In this document: one piece after another, positions 1-5,060 of the stretch
How positions within the stretch are numbered: position 1 is the stretch's first letter
Layout of the letters: each line of letters starts with the position of its first letter
Assembly: GCA_010027915.1 (NCBI GenBank)
Contig: RGUG01000071.1
Location: 1-6,750, forward strand
Direction: 5' to 3'
DNA length: 6,750 nucleotides
Origin: a bacterium
GTDB lineage: Bacteria; Margulisbacteria; Marinamargulisbacteria; SXXA01
Made by a program: the position numbers and the translations under genes
The notes under the pieces: generated by a model
What the model saw: only the letters and a program-made list of their open reading frames with translations
Told to the model about the DNA's origin: nothing
Database searches by the model: none

Positions 1-2543
1 ACGGTTTCGGCATCTACTTCAAAAAACCGACGCAATGCTGACCGAGAGTCACTTCGGCCAAACCCATCCGTGCCCAAGGTGTACAACCCCCCGGGCACAT
101 AAGGGGCAATTTGGTCGGGGACCAGTCGCACATTATCCGAGGCCGCAAAAAACACCCCCGTCTCGTTTGCCAACACTTGTTCCAAATAAGATGGTTGTTT
201 GGGTTTGGTGGGGTTTAAGAAGTGCTGTCGACGGGCTGCGATGGTCTCGATGCGTAACCGTTTGTAATTGGTGGCCCCCCATATATCGGCAGATACCCCA
301 TACCCTGCCAACAATTCTTGGGCACGGATCACCTCATTCATGATGCTGCCTGAGCCAAACAAGTGGACCTTAATGCCGTCAATCCCACTTCGTTTAAAAC
401 AATACAGTCCCCTTAAAATACCTTCTTTGCTTCCTTCAGGCATGGCGGGATGATGATAGTTTTCGTTTCCAACGGTCAGGTAATAAAAGATAGATTCATT
501 TTGTTGATACATTCGACGCAATCCATCTTCGATGATTACCGCAATTTCATATCGAAAGGCCACGTCATATGTGACCAAATTTGGGATGCTGGACCCTAAT
601 ACATGACTATGCCCGTCCTGATGTTGTAATCCTTCTCCGTTTAAGGTCGTTCGACCGGCTGTGCCGCCCACTAAAAACCCTTTGGCCCCGCTATCTCCGG
701 CCAACCACACCATGTCTCCCACCCGTTGCATGCCAAACATCGAATAAAAAATGTAAATCGGAATCATGGGTAGCCCATGGGTGGCGTAGGCTGTGCCAGC
801 GGCTAACCAGCTTGCCATAGACCCTGCCTCGTTGATTCCTTCTTCTAAAATCTGCCCATCTTTTGCTTCTCGATAGGCCAATAATGACTCACTATCCACC
901 GGCTCATATTGCTGACCAAGAGGGGAATAAATGCCGATTTGTCGAAACATGGCCTCCATGCCAAAGGTACGACCCTCATCTGGAATAATGGGTACCAACC
1001 ATGGCTTAATTGGGTCTCGCAATGCTTTGCTGATGAGACGAACCAAGGCCATGGTGGTGGATAAGGGGGCCGACGAGGCGGCATGAAACTCGCTGTAAAA
1101 CGATGGGTCTGGTAGGGGGGGGGGCGGGAAATGCCCCAACCGTTCGGGGAGTGGTCCGTCCAATGCCTGGCGACGGGCTTTTAAATAGCGACCTTCCACA
1201 CTGGTCGCCGTGGGTTTAATAAAGGGAAGGTCGGCCACTTCGTCATCCGAAATGGGCAGGTGGTACAAATCTCGAAAGTGTCGAATTTCTTTTTCACCAA
1301 GTTTTTTTTGTTGGTGAGAGTGGTTGCGTCCTTCACCTGCTTCTCCCATCCCATACCCTTTAATGGTTTTGGCCAATATCACGCTGGGTTTTCCATTGCG
1401 TTGTGTGGCCCTGGCATAGGCAGCATATACTTTTTCAGGTTCATGTCCCCCCCGTCCGAGTTGTTCTAATTGTTGATCAGATAAATGGGCCACTGCCGCC
1501 AATAAGTCAGGGGTTTTGCCAAAAAAGTGGGTTCGCATGTAACTACCTGGCATCACAATGTATTTTTGGTATTCCCCATCCACGACTTCGTTCATGCGTT
1601 GGATCAACTCATGGCGGTAAGGGCCTGCTAACAATGCATCCCATTCTTTCCCCCACACGACTTTAATGACTTCCCATCCCGCCCCGGTAAAGGTGCCTTC
1701 CAGTTCTTGGATGATTTTGCCGTTGCCCCGAACAGGCCCATCCAATCGTTGCAAGTTGCAATTGATCACAAAGACCAGATTGTCTAATCCTTCTCGACTG
1801 GCAATGGATAATGCCCCCAATGTTTCGGGTTCGTCACATTCGCCATCCCCAATAAAACACCAGACAGTCGGATCATGTGATAACAGACCCCGGTGTTGCA
1901 AATACCGGTTAAATCGGGCTTGGTAAATGGCCATGATGGGACCCAGTCCCATGGATACGGTGGGGAATTGCCAGTAGTCTGGCATTAAATGTGGGTGGGG
2001 ATAAGATGACAACCCGCCGCCTTTGGCTAATTCGCGTCGGAAGTTAATTAACTGGGATTCGGTGAGCCGGCCTTCCATAAAACCACGTGCGTATATGCCG
2101 GGCGACGCATGTCCCTGAAAGTACACTTGATCCGCCGTTCGACCGTCTCCGTTTCCTTTAAAAAAATGATGAAACCCTACTTCGTACAGCGTTGACGAAG
2201 AGGCAAAGGTGGAAATATGCCCGCCAATACCGTCGGATGCCTTGTTGCCTTTTACCACCATGGCCATGGCATTCCATCGGACCATGGCTTCGATTTTTCG
2301 TTCGATGACCAAGTCGCCTGGGTAGGGGGGTGTTTGGTCCGGAGGAATGGTATTGATGTAAGGGCTTTGGGTAATGGGATGATAAATGCCTAGTTGACTG
2401 GCTTCGGTTTGTAGCGTAGCCAACAGTGATCGTGCAGCGTCGGTCCCCTTGTATTTGGCGAGGTATCGCAACGAGTCCAAACACCGGCTTGTTTCGAGTT
2501 GGAGGCTCACATCAGATGATGTGACGGGTAATTGAACGCTCAT
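1..2543 (-). CDS. aceE: Pyruvate dehydrogenase E1 component, homodimeric type (3' end cut by window edge)
   Basis: Thiamine-diphosphate-dependent E1 subunit of the cytoplasmic pyruvate dehydrogenase complex. It decarboxylates pyruvate and transfers the acetyl group to the lipoyl domain of E2. The frame is open for 847 codons from the ATG at 2543 down to the window edge. Visible signatures are GDGECDEPE from residue 232 and the NCNLQRLDGPV-GNGK cofactor-binding stretch around 260-275. RGGHEPEKVY lies near 364-373. A histidine at residue 410 (RNHSHQQ) matches the catalytic loop His407 of E. coli AceE. LEEGINE at 566-572 is the region carrying the cofactor-activating glutamate, and LGTDGFGRSDSR at 823-834 is the C-terminal domain signature. 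The last visible residues (FEVDAET) fall roughly 35 residues before the usual end of this about 885-residue family. The start is preceded by AGGAG at 2555-2559, 11 bases upstream. Any E2/E3 genes would lie beyond the left edge. A ten-G run lies inside the gene but both flanking frames agree, so the gene looks intact. Identification is certain at family level. Confidence 0.97.
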   Translation of the reverse strand, partial: MSVQLPVTSSDVSLQLETSRCLDSLRYLAKYKGTDAARSLLATLQTEASQLGIYHPITQSPYINTIPPDQTPPYPGDLVIERKIEAMVRWNAMAMVVKGNKASDGIGGHISTFASSSTLYEVGFHHFFKGNGDGRTADQVYFQGHASPGIYARGFMEGRLTESQLINFRRELAKGGGLSSYPHPHLMPDYWQFPTVSMGLGPIMAIYQARFNRYLQHRGLLSHDPTVWCFIGDGECDEPETLGALSIASREGLDNLVFVINCNLQRLDGPVRGNGKIIQELEGTFTGAGWEVIKVVWGKEWDALLAGPYRHELIQRMNEVVDGEYQKYIVMPGSYMRTHFFGKTPDLLAAVAHLSDQQLEQLGRGGHEPEKVYAAYARATQRNGKPSVILAKTIKGYGMGEAGEGRNHSHQQKKLGEKEIRHFRDLYHLPISDDEVADLPFIKPTATSVEGRYLKARRQALDGPLPERLGHFPPPPLPDPSFYSEFHAASSAPLSTTMALVRLISKALRDPIKPWLVPIIPDEGRTFGMEAMFRQIGIYSPLGQQYEPVDSESLLAYREAKDGQILEEGINEAGSMASWLAAGTAYATHGLPMIPIYIFYSMFGMQRVGDMVWLAGDSGAKGFLVGGTAGRTTLNGEGLQHQDGHSHVLGSSIPNLVTYDVAFRYEIAVIIEDGLRRMYQQNESIFYYLTVGNENYHHPAMPEGSKEGILRGLYCFKRSGIDGIKVHLFGSGSIMNEVIRAQELLAGYGVSADIWGATNYKRLRIETIAARRQHFLNPTKPKQPSYLEQVLANETGVFFAASDNVRLVPDQIAPYVPGGLYTLGTDGFGRSDSRSALRRFFEVDAET
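1115..1124 (+). repeat. Ten-base G homopolymer inside aceE
   Basis: An uninterrupted run of ten G on the plus strand (C on the aceE coding strand), followed by C and three more G. It encodes part of a short proline run (residues 473-476) in the linker between the N-terminal and middle domains of AceE. The reading frame is consistent on both sides, so the length seen here is the in-frame one. Runs of this length are prone to slippage. Confidence 0.9.
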
Positions 2544-2590
2544 GGATCGATTGACTCCTGAATGGTATGAGGATGACAAAGGAGGTTCAG

Positions 2591-2618
2591 TTTACATCAT
2601 TTGGGAATGTGTGCAAAA
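2591..2618 (-). promoter_or_regulatory. Candidate shared upstream element, copy 1 (aceE side)
   Basis: Read on the minus strand, this stretch contains TTTTGC, ACATTC and TGATGTAA in that order, ending 48 bases before the aceE ATG. The same three blocks in the same order occur on the plus strand at 3322-3354, ending 59 bases before the ATG at 3414. The spacing differs between copies (2 and 5 bases here, 3 and 10 bases there). It could be a shared activator or repressor site or part of the promoter. The blocks are short enough that chance cannot be excluded. Confidence 0.25.
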
Positions 2619-2646
2619 CAGTAAACCACATGGGTGACCCTACACG

Positions 2647-2656
2647 GACGATCGTC
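2647..2656. promoter_or_regulatory. Perfect 10-base palindrome, possible operator
   Basis: GACGATCGTC is a perfect palindrome lying about 103 bases upstream of aceE. It does not resemble the PdhR operator known from E. coli (ATTGGT-N3-ACCAAT). A role as a binding site for a dimeric regulator is only a guess from symmetry and position. Confidence 0.2.
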
Positions 2657-2742
2657 ATGTATTGGATGGTGTTATGGCACTCGTTTCATGTTAAAAAAGG
2701 GTCGTAGTAAGGGGGGCTAAAGGGTGATGAAAGGATGTCGAT

Positions 2743-3156
2743 ATGACCAGCCCGCTTCAAGCTTGTTGGTTTGGGTTGCCAGCTTCTACTACTCGTTCTC
2801 GGTGTTGGGGGTCTCTTCTAAAGGGAGTAGTCGATGGGATCTCCCACTGTCTTACACAAGGGGGTATGACGGAGGGTCGAAGAGAGCTCTCTGTATCAGG
2901 GGCCAATATATTTATGCTTGCATTGATGGCTGGTTTGGGTGCTTCATGCATCGCCGGTGTCTGTTTGATGTGTTGTTATTATGCTCGACATTCCCATGGT
3001 GCCCATCAAATTCATGCCGAAAATGGGGGGCTTGGCGTGGGTGAAGGATCTTCTGAGATACGTGTCAGCATGGGGTTTCAAGTATTGAGACTCCCTGAGG
3101 GTACCATTGGGGATATCGAAGATTTGCGTCGCTTCCAAATGACCATCACCCGATAG
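2743..3156 (+). CDS. Doubtful small membrane protein, frame uncertain
   Basis: I do not recognise this 137-residue ORF. It starts at ATG 2743, with AAGGA seven bases upstream. One clear hydrophobic segment lies at about residues 54-80 (from ANIFMLAL through a cysteine-rich CLMCCYY stretch), followed by a hydrophilic tail ending in FQMTITR. The first 40 residues look unlike a conserved protein. An overlapping frame (ATG 2724 to stop 3044) carries its own hydrophobic stretch near its start (LLVWVASFYYSFSVLGV). Either the real start is internal (for example M42 at 2866), or the locus is a frameshifted two-helix gene, or it is not coding. The tail weakly resembles the end of the downstream membrane protein (3414-4001): both have an I-x-A-acidic motif exactly 41 residues before a final FQMT. 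It may be a decayed relative of that gene, but this rests on few residues. Confidence 0.4.
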   Translation: MTSPLQACWFGLPASTTRSRCWGSLLKGVVDGISHCLTQGGMTEGRRELSVSGANIFMLALMAGLGASCIAGVCLMCCYYARHSHGAHQIHAENGGLGVGEGSSEIRVSMGFQVLRLPEGTIGDIEDLRRFQMTITR

Positions 3157-3263
3157 TATGGCAGTGTCGGTTGGATTCTAGGTGACGATTGGATGGGTGT
3201 TGTCCCCACTTTTTAACCGGCTGAGGGGCTCGTGGGTTCCATATCGCCTCAAGATGCATCTAT

Positions 3264-3401
3264 ATGATGGCGGGTATTTTCTGTGGGTCATTTTCCTTGT
3301 CTGTGATTGATTCCATGGCATTTTTGCGTTACATTCAGTTGGCGTTTGATGTAAGGGGTACTGTCATGGGTCATCAGTTTGTCGGTGAACCCGATGGTTA
3401 A
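3264..3401 (+). CDS. Possible 45-residue small ORF ending at the next gene's ribosome-binding site
   Basis: ATG ATG at 3264 opens a 45-codon frame ending with TAA at 3399-3401. That stop abuts the AAAGGAA ribosome-binding site (3401-3407) of the following gene, a layout that would suit translational coupling. The product would be a short, mildly hydrophobic peptide beginning MMAGIFCGSFSLSVIDSM. There is no good Shine-Dalgarno before its start, and a frame of this length can arise by chance. It also overlaps the candidate shared upstream element. I do not recognise it. Confidence 0.18.
   Translation: MMAGIFCGSFSLSVIDSMAFLRYIQLAFDVRGTVMGHQFVGEPDG
3322..3354 (+). promoter_or_regulatory. Candidate shared upstream element, copy 2 (Tat side)
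   Basis: This stretch contains TTTTGC, ACATTC and TGATGTAA in the same order as the minus-strand stretch upstream of aceE. TGATGTAA ends 59 bases before the ATG at 3414. If real, it would link expression of the Tat run and aceE. It has no standard promoter spacing, and it lies inside the short ORF 3264-3401, so at most one of the two readings is likely to matter. Confidence 0.25.
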
Positions 3402-3413
3402 AAGGAATGGGTT

Positions 3414-4001
3414 ATGGGATACAATCGATTGATTGGAATGGTTGGGATGATTGGTGTGGGGCTGTGGCTTGCAGGGTTGCTAGGCTATACCATGGCCAGT
3501 GGTAGTGTATCGGCTGGGTTATTGGTTTTAACGACGCTTACGTTTATTTTATTGGCAGGTGTGACCGTGCTAGGTGGGGCATGGTTGTTGTCTGAGTGGG
3601 TGTGGGTTCGCCGTCGTGCCCGTCATTTATTGGGTATATGGGGGTTGTTGTTAATTGATGCGGCGAAAGGTTTGTCAACTTCCCGTAATATTCGCTCATC
3701 ATCAGAGAGTGGATTTGACTCTCGTTTGGCTCATTGTGCGGTGTTGTTTAGTCACTCGGATGTGGAATCCATTACGTATTTTATTCCCCGTATTAAGGGT
3801 GCAGACGAAATAGATGAACGTATTCCGGCCGATCATATGGTGGCCATTGGGAGCACCATTGAGCGGTTACGTGCCGGAGGGGTGGATGTACGCTTGCTGG
3901 TTTCACCATCCTTACAAGATGATGTGTCGCCACAATTGTCTTCTTTTCAGATGACCACGACTTCTTTTCCACTTCCTTCTGCGGTTTTTTCCTCCAATTG
4001 A
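3414..4001 (+). CDS. Unrecognised two-helix membrane protein preceding tatC
   Basis: A 195-residue protein I cannot assign to a family. ATG 3414 has AAAGGAA at 3401-3407, six bases upstream, which supports this start. Residues about 6-27 and 33-60 are strongly hydrophobic, followed by WVWVRRRARH (62-71), so both ends probably lie in the cytoplasm by the positive-inside rule. A third, weaker hydrophobic patch sits at 72-82. The remaining roughly 110 residues are hydrophilic, with IERLRAGGVDVRLLVSP at 149-165 and a serine/threonine-rich C-terminus. Its stop is 11 bases before the ATG at 4013 that opens the TatC N-terminal peptide, so it is probably co-transcribed with the tat genes. It does not look like TatA, TatB or a known Tat accessory protein such as TatD. 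A link to Tat function is inferred from position only. Confidence is moderate that it is a real gene and nil for any function. Confidence 0.72.
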   Translation: MGYNRLIGMVGMIGVGLWLAGLLGYTMASGSVSAGLLVLTTLTFILLAGVTVLGGAWLLSEWVWVRRRARHLLGIWGLLLIDAAKGLSTSRNIRSSSESGFDSRLAHCAVLFSHSDVESITYFIPRIKGADEIDERIPADHMVAIGSTIERLRAGGVDVRLLVSPSLQDDVSPQLSSFQMTTTSFPLPSAVFSSN

Positions 4002-4012
4002 ATAATTGATCG

Positions 4013-4081
4013 ATGTCCGATTTCACCCTGATTGACCATATTCGGGAGCGGTGGGCGTGGGGGTGGTGGGGGTGTACGTGA
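4013..4081 (+). pseudogene. tatC: Out-of-frame N-terminal fragment of tatC
   Basis: ATG 4013 encodes MSDFTLIDHIRERW and continues to a stop at 4079-4081 (22 codons). The segment IDHIRE matches the cytoplasmic N-terminal TatC signature (H-L-x-E-L-R), whose glutamate (E15 in E. coli) contributes to twin-arginine signal recognition. The rest of TatC is in the frame one base back, beginning within this fragment at 4051. The true gene therefore probably begins at 4013, and the frame is lost in the G-rich stretch 4044-4072. This may be a sequencing or assembly error, a real deletion, or frameshifting. No clear ribosome-binding site precedes 4013, so translation may be coupled to the upstream gene. 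Confidence 0.55.
4044..4072 (+). other. G-quadruplex-type motif at the tatC frame break
   Basis: Four G-runs (4044-4046, 4053-4055, 4059-4063, 4068-4072) are separated by loops of 6, 3 and 4 bases, which satisfies the common G3+N1-7 pattern. It lies exactly where the TatC N-terminal peptide and the main TatC frame part. A perfect odd palindrome, GTACGTGACGTAC (4074-4086), follows directly. Such structures can promote slippage, deletion or sequencing error. Whether it forms in the cell cannot be judged from sequence. Confidence 0.6.
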
Positions 4082-4701
4082 CGTACGATCTAGTGGTGGG
4101 CTTTTTTATGGCTCCCTTCTTGAAAGGGGGGAATCCACTGGTGATTCATTCGTTGTTAGAAGGGTTTGTGACCCGGTTTAAGTTTTCGTTATTGGGTGGG
4201 ATGATTGTGTCATTGCCTGTCCATTTGTTTCATTTGGTTCGGTTTGTGTTTCCGGGCCTTACGTTGCGTGAGCGTCGCCTTATTGCGTATTCGTTATTGG
4301 GTAGTGTGGGGTTGGCCATTATGAGTGGGTGGTTGGGTTATCGTTACTTTATCCCATTTGTTGTATCGTCGTTGTTAACCCCTGAATTTGTTCCCCATGG
4401 CGTATTGTTGATGTTGAATTACGAGCAAAGCGTGTTTTATGTTCTGAATTTTTTGTTGTGGGGTATTCTTACGTTTCAGTTACCGGTTTTGTTGGAGGTT
4501 TTGTTGTATTTAAATGTGATATCACGTCGTTTTTTACTGGTGCATACCCGGGCGGTGGTGGTGGTCATTTTAATTATTGCGGCGGTGGTGACCCCCCCTG
4601 ATGTGGTCAGTCAACTGATGATTGCATTGCCCTTAATGGGGTTATATGGTGTGACCATTTTAATTGCCAAATTGGCAGGCTTTGGAGAAGGCCGTGTTTA
4701 G
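4051..4701 (+). CDS. tatC: Sec-independent protein translocase subunit TatC, 5' end disrupted
   Basis: Multi-spanning inner-membrane core of the twin-arginine translocase, which with TatB forms the receptor for RR signal peptides. From GTG 4051 the frame gives 216 residues, against about 240-260 for the family. Family marks are MAPF (20-23), the FVFPGLTLRERR loop (65-76) with the conserved glutamate at 74 (E103 in E. coli), and TPPDVVSQ (181-188) with the conserved aspartate 184 (D211). About five hydrophobic segments are visible after the damaged first one. The N-terminal signature is missing from this frame and is found out of frame at 4013-4081. GTG 4051 is the longest start in this frame; GTG 4057 has better spacing (8 bases) from GGGAG at 4044-4048. 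Two often-acidic positions are changed: Q143 where E. coli has E170 (FEVPV), and G200 where E. coli has a glutamate (LFEIGV). The final codons overlap the tatB start. Family assignment is firm; whether the protein is functional is open. Confidence 0.85.
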   Translation: MGVGVVGVYVTYDLVVGFFMAPFLKGGNPLVIHSLLEGFVTRFKFSLLGGMIVSLPVHLFHLVRFVFPGLTLRERRLIAYSLLGSVGLAIMSGWLGYRYFIPFVVSSLLTPEFVPHGVLLMLNYEQSVFYVLNFLLWGILTFQLPVLLEVLLYLNVISRRFLLVHTRAVVVVILIIAAVVTPPDVVSQLMIALPLMGLYGVTILIAKLAGFGEGRV

Positions 4702-4867
4702 TGTGGGTGCTCAAGAACTCTTGTTGATTGCCATCGTCTTGGTGGTAGTGGTGAAACCAGAAGATATACCAGGTTTGGTAAGGCAGCTGGGGTATTGGTA
4801 TGGTCGATGTCAGCGGTGGGTGTATATACTACGAAATGAAATTGAATCAATGGATTCAATGAAATAG
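4694..4867 (+). CDS. tatB: TatB-like twin-arginine translocase subunit, very short form
   Basis: Single-span membrane protein that with TatC forms the Tat substrate receptor. I chose GTG 4694 because it gives MFSVGAQELL, matching the TatB opening MF-x-(I/V)-G-x-x-E-L, with E8 conserved. GGAG at 4684-4687 lies six bases upstream. An in-frame TTG at 4664 would add ten residues and lacks this support. The frame overlaps the tatC stop by 8 bases, which suggests translational coupling. The hydrophobic helix spans about residues 9-20, followed by KPEDIP (21-26), where most TatA/TatB proteins have G-P-x-x-x-P (E. coli GPQRLP), so the hinge glycine is replaced by lysine. An amphipathic helix follows, and the protein ends at 57 residues, whereas E. 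coli TatB has 171. The long C-terminal helices are absent. TatA is an alternative label, but the MF-x-V-G-x-x-E start and the neighbouring clear TatA favour TatB. Confidence 0.82.
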   Translation: MFSVGAQELLLIAIVLVVVVKPEDIPGLVRQLGYWYGRCQRWVYILRNEIESMDSMK

Positions 4868-4877
4868 GAGGCCGGTC

Positions 4878-5060
4878 ATGATTGGGACAACGGAATTAGT
4901 GGTCATCGTATTGGTTATTGTGGTGCTATTTGGTGCGTCGGCCATTCCTAAATTTGCCCGGTCTTTGGGTCAAGCCAAATCGGAGTTTGAAAAAGGGTTT
5001 AAGTCAGGAAAAGAGAAGACCCCTGATGATGACCCATCTCCTTCCTCTAAGTCGTCTTAG
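4878..5060 (+). CDS. tatA: Sec-independent protein translocase protein TatA
   Basis: Pore- or patch-forming subunit of the twin-arginine translocase. It oligomerises at the TatBC receptor to let folded proteins cross the inner membrane. The 60-residue product has the standard layout: a short periplasmic N-terminus, a transmembrane helix at about residues 5-17, and the LFG hinge (17-19) with proline 24. An amphipathic helix (PKFARSLGQAKSEFEKGFK) and a charged Ser/Pro-rich tail (from about 45) follow. AGGAGG at 4866-4871 overlaps the tatB stop and sits six bases before the ATG, giving the strongest ribosome-binding site of the run. This fits the high TatA to TatBC ratio these systems need. It is the last gene of the tatC-tatB-tatA run. 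Its 3' end overlaps the convergent coaBC by 14 bases, and no terminator is visible there. Confidence 0.95.
   Translation: MIGTTELVVIVLVIVVLFGASAIPKFARSLGQAKSEFEKGFKSGKEKTPDDDPSPSSKSS

Larger units (their letters stand above)
2544..2742. promoter_or_regulatory. aceE upstream region, divergent from the plus-strand ORF at 2743
   Basis: A 199-base region between the aceE start and the first plausible plus-strand start. It should hold the aceE promoter, but no strong sigma-70 pair is visible. Weak minus-strand candidates are TTGCAC with TAAACT at 16-base spacing, and TTTACT with AATGAT at 18-base spacing; both are poor matches. It also contains a GTTTAC/GTAAAC inverted repeat (2590-2595 and 2621-2626) flanking these candidates, and a perfect 10-base palindrome (2647-2656). 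No terminator-like hairpin with a T tract was seen. Confidence 0.35.
3157..3413. other. Mostly non-coding spacer upstream of the Tat gene run
   Basis: A 257-base gap between the doubtful ORF ending at 3156 and the membrane-protein ATG at 3414. It should contain the promoter for the rightward Tat run, but no convincing -35/-10 pair was found. It holds the second copy of the shared block element (3322-3354) and a 45-codon ORF at 3264-3401. I saw no hairpin terminator and no RNA gene. Confidence 0.4.

Noticed and set aside
1105..1128. Frameshift in aceE at the ten-G run.
   Set aside because: Translating both sides in one frame gives family-matching sequence before and after the run, so no frame break is present in this copy.
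35..2484. Plus-strand frames and a 108-codon shifted minus-strand frame within aceE.
   Set aside because: The aceE frame is continuous and matches its family throughout, so these are shadows.
2578..2627. Perfect plus-strand Shine-Dalgarno AAAGGAGGT at 2578-2586.
   Set aside because: No useful plus-strand frame follows: a TTG at 2601 runs only seven codons to a stop. The bases lie in the aceE leader on the other strand, so the match is probably chance.
4664..4693. Earlier TTG start for tatB at 4664, adding ten residues.
   Set aside because: GTG 4694 gives the canonical TatB opening with the conserved glutamate at position 8 and has GGAG six bases upstream. The extra residues do not fit the family.
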